Assembly: GCF_021129235.1 (NCBI RefSeq)
Contig: NZ_JAJOMA010000015.1
Coordinates: forward strand, 124,001 to 188,000
Direction of reading: 5' to 3'
Origin: Kineosporia mesophila
GTDB lineage: Bacteria > Actinomycetota > Actinomycetes > Actinomycetales > Kineosporiaceae
Length of the DNA: 64,000 bases
Position numbers and translations under genes: made by a program. Shown here piece by piece: positions 39,455 through 47,409 of the stretch. The notes under the pieces are model-generated. The model made no database searches and was not told the origin of the DNA. It worked only from the letters and a program-made list of their open reading frames with translations. Position 1 is the first letter of the stretch. Each line of letters starts with the position of its first letter.

Positions 39455-40375
39455 GTGTTCGTCGTCCATTATTCATCTTTCGGGCCACCCGAGGTGCTGC
39501 GCACCGGTGAGGCCCCGGAACCGCACCCGGGCCCGGGGCAGATCCGGATCCGGGTGCGGGCGGGCGGGGTCACGCCGGTCGACGCGGCCCTGCGCTCGGG
39601 CACCACGGCGGCCGCGGCCCGCCTTGAGCTCCCGCACGTCCCGGGGGTGGACGCGGCCGGTGTGGTCGACGAGATCGGGGACGCGGTCACGCTCACGAAC
39701 GTGGGGGACGAGGTCTTCGGAGCAGTGGACGTCCGCACGCTCGGTGGCGCGAACGCCCAGTTCGCGGTGCTCACCTTCTGGTCCCACCGGCCCGCGGCCC
39801 TGCCCTGGCACCAGGCCGGAGCAGCCGGGACCAGCGTGGAGACCGCCACCCGGGTCCTGGACCGGCTAAAGGTCCGGGCCGGGCAGACGCTGCTCGTGGA
39901 CGGCGCGGCCGGGGGAGTCGGCAGCGTGGTGGTGCAGCTGGCCATCGCCCGCGGGCTGCGCGTCATCGGCACGGCCCGGGCGGAGAACCGCTCCTTCGTC
40001 GAGAGTCTCGGGGCGCAGCCGATGGTCTACGGTCCGGACCTGCGCGCCCGGGTACGACAGGCGGACGTGGCCCTGGACATCGCCGGGAAGGGCTCGCTGC
40101 CGGAACTGATCGCGATCACGGGATCGGCCCAGCGGGTGCTCAGCCTCGCCGATCTCGCCGCCCCCGGACTCGGCGTGGCCCTGTCCCTGGGAGCGCTCGC
40201 CGGGGAGCCGGGCGGTGAGCACGGTCTGGCCGAGGCCGCCCGGCTGGCCGTCGAGGGCCGCTTCCGGGTGCCGCTGCAGGAGGTCTTCGAGCTGAAGGAC
40301 GCCTGGCGCGCCCACACGCTGGCCGAAGCCCCGGGCCCGCGCCGAGGAAAGATCGCCCTCGACGTCGAGGCGTGA
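39455..40375 (+). CDS. NADP-dependent oxidoreductase, zinc-free MDR (quinone oxidoreductase-like)
   Basis: A 306-residue medium-chain dehydrogenase/reductase. GTG start with GAGGAGA upstream. The N-terminal catalytic domain includes GVTPVDAALRSG and LPHVPGVDAAGVVDEIG. The Rossmann fold has VDGAAGGVGSVVVQLAIARG (near 148-167), typical of NADPH-binding QOR enzymes. No zinc-binding cysteine cluster. It would reduce a quinone or enone; the likely regulator is the divergent TetR gene. Confidence 0.88.
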   Translation: MFVVHYSSFGPPEVLRTGEAPEPHPGPGQIRIRVRAGGVTPVDAALRSGTTAAAARLELPHVPGVDAAGVVDEIGDAVTLTNVGDEVFGAVDVRTLGGANAQFAVLTFWSHRPAALPWHQAGAAGTSVETATRVLDRLKVRAGQTLLVDGAAGGVGSVVVQLAIARGLRVIGTARAENRSFVESLGAQPMVYGPDLRARVRQADVALDIAGKGSLPELIAITGSAQRVLSLADLAAPGLGVALSLGALAGEPGGEHGLAEAARLAVEGRFRVPLQEVFELKDAWRAHTLAEAPGPRRGKIALDVEA

Positions 40376-40393
40376 ACCCCCCCAAAAAACCTC

Positions 40394-40476
40394 CGTGATC
40401 ATGCAAAGTGTCCCCGGAGTTCTAGAACTGTGACGGCAGGAGTTCTGGAACGCGGGGGACACTTTGCATGATCACG
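40394..40476. repeat. Dispersed palindrome, long form, copy 2
   Basis: Perfect 22-base arms (40394-40415, 40455-40476) with a 39-base middle, the same geometry as 16411-16493. The three arm bases ACC of copy 1 are GTG here and the opposite arm changes to match (GGT to CAC), so pairing is kept. The middle contains GAGTTCTAGAAC and a second GAGTTCTGGAAC. It lies between convergent genes. Confidence 0.92.
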
Positions 40477-40497
40477 AACAAAGGAGACGGACGGTGA

Positions 40498-41274
40498 TCA
40501 GGCGAAGGTCCAGATCTGGGTGGCGGCTGAGCTGCAGGTGGTCATCACGATGTTGCGGCCGTTGCCGACCTCACCCTCCGGGTCGTCGGCGACCAGGTCC
40601 AGGCAGAGGTTGCTCTTCACGTTCACCAGCTGGAAGCCCGCACCCTTGGCCTGGCTGCGGAACACGGCGTTGTCGGTGGCGTTGCGCACGCACTGACCCA
40701 GCAGGGCGTTGCTGCCGGCGGGCACGGAGTCGTAGCCGACCAGGTCGATGCACAGCTGGCTCTTGACGTTGCTGAGCAGGATCCCCTGAGACACCTTGAT
40801 CCGCTCGAACTCCTGGTTCTCGCTGGTCCCGGCCGTGCACTTCCACTGGGTCAGGACGGCGGCGGCCTGGGCCGGGCCGTCGTCCGGCAGGTCGAGGCAG
40901 CGTCCGCTGCTCTGGTTCCGGATCAGGAACGGGCTGGTGAAGGCCGGTGTCGTGGTCTTCTTCTTCGCCGTGGTCGGGGCCGGCGGAACCACCGTCACGG
41001 TCACGGTCCGGACGCGGGTCGTGACCGAGGCCGACGGGGTGGCCGACGGGGTCGGGAGCGAGGTGGCAGGGGCCGACGTCGGGCCCTGCGCCGTGGAACT
41101 GGCGATCGGCGGCAGGGTGACCGGCGGGACGTCGGCCAGCTGGACGTCCGGATCGCCGGGCCAGGTGTAGGCCAGCGCCCCGAGCGCCGAACCGGCCACG
41201 ACGAGCACGAGCCCGGTCGAGATCAACGCGGCACCGGGGCGCCGCTCGCGCGACAGGAGACGGGGAGTACGCAT
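40498..41274 (-). CDS. Membrane-anchored ricin-type beta-trefoil lectin domain protein
   Basis: A 258-residue protein from ATG 41274 (GAGGT upstream). It has an N-terminal anchor ALISTGLVLVVAGSALGALAY (~17-37), a Pro/Thr/Ser-rich linker with TTRVRTVTVTVVPP and a KKK patch, then from ~115 a ricin B-type lectin domain: QSSGRCLDLPDDG, SQLCIDLVGYDSVPAGS and SNLCLDLVADDPEGEVGNG, i.e. three trefoil lobes each with C-(L/I)-D-L, ending TQIWTFA (Q-x-W). It would bind carbohydrate outside the cell; there is no catalytic domain. Confidence 0.85.
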   Translation of the reverse strand: MRTPRLLSRERRPGAALISTGLVLVVAGSALGALAYTWPGDPDVQLADVPPVTLPPIASSTAQGPTSAPATSLPTPSATPSASVTTRVRTVTVTVVPPAPTTAKKKTTTPAFTSPFLIRNQSSGRCLDLPDDGPAQAAAVLTQWKCTAGTSENQEFERIKVSQGILLSNVKSQLCIDLVGYDSVPAGSNALLGQCVRNATDNAVFRSQAKGAGFQLVNVKSNLCLDLVADDPEGEVGNGRNIVMTTCSSAATQIWTFA

Positions 41275-41976
41275 GGGCCACACCTCGGGGCAGGCGCGCG
41301 GGCAGGCACGCCACGATCAACGGTCACGGACGAAGTCAGCCCACAGTGTGTCAGTACGCCATGAACCGCATGTGAACCGTCGTTCCCCGGCAATCCCTTG
41401 CGGCTGAGGGACGCCCACGGCCGTGGCGGCGGCCCGGCTCACCAGCCGCCCGGCCTCGGCCAGGGCGGCGTTCACCGCGCCGGCGTCGTGGGCGCGATCG
41501 GCGCACCGGCGCAGGTCGTGGATTTTCGCATCGCCGGAGGGAACGAGGGGGTCGGCGTCGGCGTAGTGCCCCGACGTTCCCGGACACAGACGCTGCCCGC
41601 GTCGGGGGGAAGTCCGACGGCGTCAGTCATGCGACCTCGGATCGTGGGAGACGGATCGGCCAAAGCAGAGACGGCACAGGGAACTTGGGGTGCTGACCGG
41701 AGTTGGCTTACCGGTGCGGCGAGGTGTGTGCACCAGAAGTACCCCATGGCTGGATTACCGGTCAACCACGGGGTGATAAATCGGGCACAAATCTTCGTCC
41801 GGCGGCGTGGCCGGGCCTGATGCGTTGCGCGACAGAACAAAGCGCACGCTTTTCCGGGCCGGGCTGACAAACCGGACAATTCCTGTACCCTCGGTCCAAC
41901 CCAACCGGCCGACCTCCGGTTCCGGTGCCTGTGTGCTCCCAAATCCTTTGGCGTACAGCCTGATCGGAGGACGAGT
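41275..41976. other. Long intergenic region upstream of the glycosyltransferase cluster
   Basis: This is the longest gene-free stretch (702 bases). On the minus strand from about 41580 to 41370 a frame without start codon reads GHYADADPLVPSGDAKIHDL and later AALAEAGRLVSRAAATAVG, which looks like the decayed tail of a protein gene. The second half (41640-41960) is less GC-rich, with AT-rich patches (GATAAATCGGG near 41774, GACAAACCGGACAATTCC near 41867), and is the likely promoter and 5' untranslated region of the cluster. Confidence 0.45.
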
Positions 41977-43272
41977 TTGTCAAGATTGGTCATCTCGGCC
42001 ACGCCCTTCCATGGTCACGTGGGTCCCCTGCTCACCATTGCCGCCGACCTCGTCGACCGCGGCCACGACGTGCTCTTCTGCACCGGCCGGCGCTTCGCCG
42101 GCCAGGTGCGCTCGGCCGGCTGCCGGTTCGAGCCGGTGGCCCCGGAGGCCGACTTCGACGACCGGGCCATGGAGGTCGCGTTCCCGGCCTTCGCGCAGGT
42201 CAGGGTCGGTCCGCCGATGCACGCGTTCTTCTGGCGGGTCTTCGTCGACGCGGTTCCTGCGCAGAGCCAGCAGATGTCGGACATCACAGCGGCTTTCGGG
42301 CCCTCGGCGATCATCCACGACACGGTCTACCTGGGGGCGGCGCCGCTGGTCCTGGCCGATCCGGACCGTCGCGCGGGTCGTCCCCGGGTGATCGGGATCG
42401 GTGTGCTGCCCCCGGTGCTGCTCAGCGACGACACCGCTCCCTTCGGGCCGGGCGATCCCTATCTGGACGGTGAGGAAGGTCGTGAGCGCAACCGGCGGCT
42501 CAACGCGTCCGCCCGCGAGGACTACGCCGAACTCCAGGAGCACGCCGAAAAGGTCTTCAGGTCTTTGAATGTCGATCTTCCTGATTTTATTTTCACGAGT
42601 GCGGTCGTGATACCGGACGATTTCCTGCAACTGACGGTGCCAGGCTTCGAATATCCGCGTCCGTCCGCGCCGCCGTCGTTCCGCGTCATCGGTGCCCTGC
42701 CCCGCGTGCTGCACGAACCGTACGGGGAACCGGACTGGTGGCCGCGGCTGACCGGCGGCCCGGTCGTGATGGTCACCCAGGGGACCCTGGCCAACGAGGA
42801 CCTGACCGACCTGATCCTGCCCACGGTGCAGGCGCTGGCCGGCAGCGGGATCACCGTGGTGGCCGTGACCAGCCGGCCCGACGGCCCGGCCGAACTCGCC
42901 GGGCTGCTGGGCGACGTCCCGCCGAACGCGATCCTGGCCGGGTACGTGCCGTTCGAGCGCCTGCTGCCGCACTGCGACGTGATGGTGACCAACGGCGGTT
43001 ACGGCGGGGTGAACACGGCCCTGCGGCACGGGGTCCCGGTGATCGTGGGCGGGGACTCCGAGGACAAGCCCGAGGTCGCGGCCCGGGTGACGTGGAGCGG
43101 TACCGGTGTCGACCTGCGCACCGGCACCCCGTCGGCGCCGGCGGTCGGCGCGGCGGTCCGTGCCGTCCTGGACGATCCGGGCTACCGCCGCCGGGCCACG
43201 GCTTTGAGTGGCCAGTACGCCGAGCACGACCCGTTGTCGTCGGTGGCCGGCCTCGTCGCGCAGGACGGCTGA
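41977..43272 (+). CDS. Glycosyltransferase, GT-B fold, MGT/UGT-like (family 1)
   Basis: A 431-residue enzyme that would move a sugar from a nucleotide sugar to a small-molecule acceptor. The TTG at 41977, with GGAGG six bases upstream, gives SRLVISATPFHGHVGPLLTIAADL, where HGHVGP holds the catalytic His near residue 12. The donor-binding C-terminal motif is VTNGGYGGVNTALRHGVPVIVGG (near 335-357), with N-G-G-Y replacing the common H-G-G. This is the type found in macrolide/rhamnosyl glycosylation. It is the first gene of a five-gene same-strand set; its stop is one base before the next start. Confidence 0.87.
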   Translation: MSRLVISATPFHGHVGPLLTIAADLVDRGHDVLFCTGRRFAGQVRSAGCRFEPVAPEADFDDRAMEVAFPAFAQVRVGPPMHAFFWRVFVDAVPAQSQQMSDITAAFGPSAIIHDTVYLGAAPLVLADPDRRAGRPRVIGIGVLPPVLLSDDTAPFGPGDPYLDGEEGRERNRRLNASAREDYAELQEHAEKVFRSLNVDLPDFIFTSAVVIPDDFLQLTVPGFEYPRPSAPPSFRVIGALPRVLHEPYGEPDWWPRLTGGPVVMVTQGTLANEDLTDLILPTVQALAGSGITVVAVTSRPDGPAELAGLLGDVPPNAILAGYVPFERLLPHCDVMVTNGGYGGVNTALRHGVPVIVGGDSEDKPEVAARVTWSGTGVDLRTGTPSAPAVGAAVRAVLDDPGYRRRATALSGQYAEHDPLSSVAGLVAQDG

Positions 43273-43273
43273 G

Positions 43274-44437
43274 GTGACCGAGAGCGCCCGGCTTCTCGAC
43301 CGGCTCCTCGACCTGGAGCAGCGTCTGCGGCACGCCGAGGACCGTAAGGTGGGCTTCCCCGGCTGGTCGAACCCGTTCCCGCCGGAGCTCCTCCCGTTCC
43401 TGTCCCACGAGCTCAACAACTACGGGGACGTCCACCAGGACCCGGTCTTCGGCTGGCACACCAAGGATCTCGAGCGGGAGCTGGTCACCTTCCTGGCCAC
43501 CTTGTTCGGGGCCGGACCGGACGGCTGGGGTTATGTCACCTCCGGCGGCGCCGAGGGGGTGATGTACGGGCTCTGGCGGGCCCGCACGCTGCTGCCCAAG
43601 GCCCGGCTCTACCACTCGGCGTCCGCGCACCCGAGCGTCACCAGGGTCGCGGGACTGCTGCAGCTGGAGACGGTGACCGTGCCCGTGACCGGTTCCGGTG
43701 CGATGGATCACGTCGCGCTGGAGCACCTGCTGAGGCTCGCTCCGGGGGCCTCGGCGATCGTGCTGGCCACGATCGGCACGACACTGACCGAAGCAGTGGA
43801 CGACGTGCCCCACATCCGCCGGGCCCTGGACCGGGCGGGGGTCACCGATCACTACATCCACGCGGACGCCGCCTTCGCCGGTCTGCCGCTGGCGCTGGCC
43901 TCCCGCACCCCGGCGGCCCTGCCGTTCGGGGTGCACGACCGCGGGGTGGACAGCCTCTCGATCAGCGGGCACAAGTTCCTCGGGGCGCCCTTCCCGTGCG
44001 GCGTGGTGATCAGCTCCTCGGCCCCGCCCGACGAGATCGAGAACCTGGCCGGGTCGCTGTGCGGAGCCGGTGACCTGGTCGGCAGCTCCCGCAGCGGTCA
44101 CGCCGCGCTGCTGCTGTGGTTCCACATCCGTCGTCTCGGGCTGGAGGGCCTGCGGGCCCAGGCCGCCTACGGACGCGACGTGGCCCAGCTCGCGGTCCGG
44201 CACCTGCGCGCGATCGGCTGGGACGCCTGGCGCAGCCACCCCCAGGCACTGACCGTCGCCTTCCCCACCCCGCCCCCGGCGGTGCTGGAGCAGTGGCCGA
44301 TGCCGGCCGTCGGCGGCACCAGCCACATCGTCTGCACCCCCGGCGTCACCCCCGAGCGGATCCACCGGTTCGTCGCCGCGATGGCGGCCGCGACCAGAAC
44401 AAGAGAAGAGGCACCGTGCTCACATCCGGCACCGTGA
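43274..44437 (+). CDS. Group II pyridoxal-phosphate decarboxylase (histidine/serine decarboxylase-like)
   Basis: A 387-residue PLP enzyme from GTG 43274. The PLP-binding lysine is in LSISGHKFLGAP (near residue 236), the S-x-H-K motif of group II decarboxylases. The aspartate-His pair is in YIHADAAFAGLPL, and SGGAEGVMYGLWRAR marks the phosphate-binding side. The best general resemblance is to small bacterial histidine/serine decarboxylases. Product would be an amine. Lying between two glycosyltransferases, it may make an amine that is glycosylated or a building block for the cluster product (inference). Confidence 0.85.
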   Translation: MTESARLLDRLLDLEQRLRHAEDRKVGFPGWSNPFPPELLPFLSHELNNYGDVHQDPVFGWHTKDLERELVTFLATLFGAGPDGWGYVTSGGAEGVMYGLWRARTLLPKARLYHSASAHPSVTRVAGLLQLETVTVPVTGSGAMDHVALEHLLRLAPGASAIVLATIGTTLTEAVDDVPHIRRALDRAGVTDHYIHADAAFAGLPLALASRTPAALPFGVHDRGVDSLSISGHKFLGAPFPCGVVISSSAPPDEIENLAGSLCGAGDLVGSSRSGHAALLLWFHIRRLGLEGLRAQAAYGRDVAQLAVRHLRAIGWDAWRSHPQALTVAFPTPPPAVLEQWPMPAVGGTSHIVCTPGVTPERIHRFVAAMAAATRTREEAPCSHPAP

Positions 44438-45336
44438 TCATCCCGACCTACAACCGCTCGCACCTGCTGGCCCTGACCCTGGAGTCGCTGGCCGCGCAGG
44501 ACCTGCCCCGCGAGGCGTTCGACGTGATCGTGGTCGACGACGGCTCGTCCGACGACACGGCTCAGACGGCCGGGCGTTACCGGGAAAAGCTGCGGCTGAG
44601 TTACCACTTCCAGCCCGACGAGGGCTACCGCGGGGCCCGCGCCCGCAACGTCGGTATCGAGCACGCCACCGGTGACGTGTGCATCTTCGTCGACGACGGG
44701 GTGCTGCTGCACTCCGGGGCCGTGGCCGCGCACCTGGCGGCCCACGGGCAGGCCCGGCCGACGGCGGTGATCGGGTACGTCTACGGTTTCGCCCTGGACG
44801 ACGCCGGCGCCGACGAGATCCGGGCCGCCGCCGACGGGGTGGACGCCGACACCGCGATCGCCCGGCTGGCACAGGCGGGCCGCTGCCTGGACTTCCGCGA
44901 GGAGTTCTACGGCAAGTACACCGACGACTTCGCCGACCTGCCCGCCCCCTGGCCGGTGTACTGGACCTGCAACGTCTCGGCGGGCACCGAACAGCTCCGG
45001 CGGCTGGGCGGTTTCGACGAGGACCTGCAGTCGTGGGGTGGGGAGGACATCGACCTCGGCTACCGTCTGCACCGCGACGGCGCCCGGTTCGTGCTGGAGC
45101 GTGGCGCGGCGTCCCTGCACTACCCGCACCCGAAGTCCAAGGGCGCCAACATGTGGTCGTCGTACGTGAACTACCGGCGCATCGCCGAGAAGTACAACAC
45201 CCCCATCACCCAGCTCCTCCTGCCCCTGCCCACGATCAACCCGTTCAACCTGAACGACGTCATCCGCCTGCTCGAGCTCCCTTCCTGCGCCGAATTCGAA
45301 AAGGCGACGCCGGGCGGATTGTTCGGCGATGACTGA
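44416..45336 (+). CDS. Glycosyltransferase family 2 with Glyco_transf_7C tail
   Basis: A 306-residue GT-A enzyme. The GTG at 44416 lies inside the preceding gene (22-base overlap) and gives LTSGTVIIPTYNRSHLLALTLESL, the GT2 opening. DxD-type metal motif is VDDG in CIFVDDGVLLHSG (near 92). The second half has VYWTCNVSAGTEQLRRLGGFDEDLQSWGGEDIDLGYRLH, the galactosyltransferase-like C-terminal (7C) signature. No membrane helix, so it is cytosolic. The acceptor is unknown. Confidence 0.87.
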   Translation: MLTSGTVIIPTYNRSHLLALTLESLAAQDLPREAFDVIVVDDGSSDDTAQTAGRYREKLRLSYHFQPDEGYRGARARNVGIEHATGDVCIFVDDGVLLHSGAVAAHLAAHGQARPTAVIGYVYGFALDDAGADEIRAAADGVDADTAIARLAQAGRCLDFREEFYGKYTDDFADLPAPWPVYWTCNVSAGTEQLRRLGGFDEDLQSWGGEDIDLGYRLHRDGARFVLERGAASLHYPHPKSKGANMWSSYVNYRRIAEKYNTPITQLLLPLPTINPFNLNDVIRLLELPSCAEFEKATPGGLFGDD

Positions 45337-45505
45337 GGGAAGAGGGAAGCCGGCGGGGGTGGATGAACCGCCGGGGTTCCCCGGGACGGCGGGAGCGCAG
45401 GGGGCGACGTTCGGCGGGGTGGCCCCTGGAGGGGCGGTGCCTGGACGAGTGGTGCCGGAACGAGCGGCACCCGGAGGGGCGGCCGCGAGCGACCATCCCT
45501 CTGTT

Positions 45506-45549
45506 CGTGATCATGCAAAATCTCCCCAGGGAGGTTTTGCATGATCACG
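45506..45549. repeat. Dispersed palindrome, short form, containing a start codon
   Basis: Arms 45506-45526 and 45529-45549 pair over 21 positions (one G-T) across a 2-base loop, and the pairing extends to 24 with 45503-45505 and 45550-45552. The ATG of the following ABC gene (45541) is inside the right arm. Confidence 0.88.
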
Positions 45550-47409
45550 AACGAAGACGCGGGCATCAAGGACGAGGGTGATGGGGGCGCGGGTTTCCTG
45601 GCGGGCTGTCCGGGTCGTCTCACCGGGCGGTTGCTTGCCTCGGCCGGACGGCTCCTGGTTGCTGTCATGGTGGTGGTCGGGTTGGTCCTCGGTCTGCTCC
45701 CGGTGGCCTTCGTCGTGGCCACGAGCCGTCTGCTGGGTCAGGTTCCGGCCGCGGTGAGTGGAGGGCCGGGGGCCGAGACCGCCCTCTTCACCAGTCTGGT
45801 CGTGGCGGCCGGGATCCTCGGCGCGCAGCAGGTGCTCATCCCGGTGCAGCACCTGCTGGGCGAACTGGCGGCCTACCGGGTCGACGGGGTCGAGCAGCGG
45901 CGGTTGATGGCGGCCGCACTGGACGCCCCGGTCGCGGTGCTGGAAGGTGACGGGCCGCAGGGCGATCTGCGGGTGGCCGCCCAGGAGCTGGAGTTCGGGG
46001 TGCAGAGTCCGGGGCAGGCGGTGGCCGGCACCCTGGCCCTGGTCGCCCGGTACACCCAGCTGGCCGGATTCGTGGTGCTGATCGGCGTGGGCTTCTCCTG
46101 GTGGGCGGCGGCCGGAACCGTCGGTGTCGTCGCCGCTTTCCGCTACGGACAGGTGCACGGCCTGCGGCAGTACGCGCAGGTGCGGGCGGAGCTGAGTGCT
46201 TCCGAACGCCGCATCGACTACCTGCGCCGCCTGTCGATCGAGCCCGCGGCCGGTCCCGAGCTGCGGGTGTTCGGGCTGGCCGGCTGGTGCGCCGGTCTGC
46301 TCGCCGAGGCCTACACGGCCTGGCTCGGCCCCCTCTGGGCGGCGCGCCGGCGGGTCTACCTGTGGCCGTTCGTGGGGTACTCGCTGGTGGGCGTCGTGGC
46401 GCTGGTGGCTGTGCTCGCCACCTTCGGTGCCTCCTCGGTGGACGAGCGTCCGGTGGCCACCTTCGTCCTGGTCGTGCAGGCGGTGCTCGGCGCCCTGCGC
46501 CTGGCCGAGCACTACCCGGAGGCCGACCTGCAGACCGCCGTCGGGCTGCGCGCGGCCCGGGCGGTGGATCGGTTCGCCGCCCAGGTCGGACCAAGAACCA
46601 GCGAAAAGGCCTCACCCATAGAATCTCCGGAGCGCGAGATCCGCTTCGAGGACGTGTCGTTCCGCTACCCGGGCCGCGACCGCCCGGTGATCGACCACCT
46701 CGACCTGATTCTTCCGGCGGGGCGGTGCACGGCCGTGGTCGGGGTGAACGGGGCCGGGAAGACGACCCTGGTCAAACTGCTCACCCGGCTGTACGAACCG
46801 GACTCCGGCACGATCCGCGTCGACGGCACCGACATCGCCGCCCACCCGGCGGCGGGATGGCGCCGGCGGGTGGCGGTGATCTTCCAGGACTTCGCCCGGT
46901 TCGAGGTCTCCGCCGCCGACAACATCGGTTTCGGCGCGGTCGGGGCGCTGCACGACCGGGCCGGGATCGCCGCCGCAGCCGTGGACGCCGGCGCCGACCA
47001 GGTGCTGGAACGGCTGCCGGGCGGCCCGGACGTGCCCCTGGCCCGGCACCTGGCCGGCGGCACCTCGCTCTCGGGCGGGCAGTGGCAGCGCATCGCCCTG
47101 GCCCGGGCCCTGTTCGCGATGCGGCACGGCTCGTCGGTGCTGGTGCTGGACGAGCCCACGGCGGCCCTCGACGTGCGGGCCGAGGCCCGGTTCTTCGAGG
47201 AGTTCCGCCAGGTCACGGCCGGGGCCACCACAGTGCTGATCTCGCACCGCTTCTCCACGGTGCGCCACGCCGACCAGATCGTCGTGCTCGGCGGCGGGCG
47301 CGTGGTGGAACAGGGCGACCACCAGCAGCTCCTGGCCGCCGACGGCCAGTACGCGGCCATGTTCCGCGCCCAGGCACACCGCTTCACCGAACCCCAGGAG
47401 ACCGTATGA
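45541..47409 (+). CDS. ABC exporter half-transporter 1 (permease + ATPase)
   Basis: A 622-residue fused membrane/ATPase protein. After a short soluble start, about six helices (for example LLVAVMVVVGLVLGLLPVAFVVA, VVAAGILGAQQVLIPVQHLL, WPFVGYSLVGVVALVAVLATFG) lead to an ATPase domain. Walker A GVNGAGKTT (near residue 404), Q-loop VIFQDFARF, signature LSGGQWQRIALARAL, Walker B VLVLDEPTAALD and switch His LISHRFSTV are all present. The Q-W after LSGG is common in exporters of peptide and natural-product clusters. The start codon lies in a palindromic repeat and no other convincing start exists before the first helix. Confidence 0.88.
   Translation: MITNEDAGIKDEGDGGAGFLAGCPGRLTGRLLASAGRLLVAVMVVVGLVLGLLPVAFVVATSRLLGQVPAAVSGGPGAETALFTSLVVAAGILGAQQVLIPVQHLLGELAAYRVDGVEQRRLMAAALDAPVAVLEGDGPQGDLRVAAQELEFGVQSPGQAVAGTLALVARYTQLAGFVVLIGVGFSWWAAAGTVGVVAAFRYGQVHGLRQYAQVRAELSASERRIDYLRRLSIEPAAGPELRVFGLAGWCAGLLAEAYTAWLGPLWAARRRVYLWPFVGYSLVGVVALVAVLATFGASSVDERPVATFVLVVQAVLGALRLAEHYPEADLQTAVGLRAARAVDRFAAQVGPRTSEKASPIESPEREIRFEDVSFRYPGRDRPVIDHLDLILPAGRCTAVVGVNGAGKTTLVKLLTRLYEPDSGTIRVDGTDIAAHPAAGWRRRVAVIFQDFARFEVSAADNIGFGAVGALHDRAGIAAAAVDAGADQVLERLPGGPDVPLARHLAGGTSLSGGQWQRIALARALFAMRHGSSVLVLDEPTAALDVRAEARFFEEFRQVTAGATTVLISHRFSTVRHADQIVVLGGGRVVEQGDHQQLLAADGQYAAMFRAQAHRFTEPQETV

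Noticed and set aside
40394-40476. Simple rho-independent terminator
   Set aside because: The same sequence occurs between divergent genes and upstream of genes, lacks a T-run and has a conserved 39-base insert; terminator function at this convergent site may be secondary.
41351-41587. 78-codon minus-strand frame with ATG
   Set aside because: Translation is almost only Arg/Gly/Pro; the neighbouring frame is the one that looks protein-like, and it has no start.
46101-47405. An upstream in-frame extension of the second ABC exporter reaching back to 46101
   Set aside because: It overlaps the first exporter gene in another frame and its translation is Arg/Gly-rich nonsense. The ATGA overlap at 47406 is the natural start.
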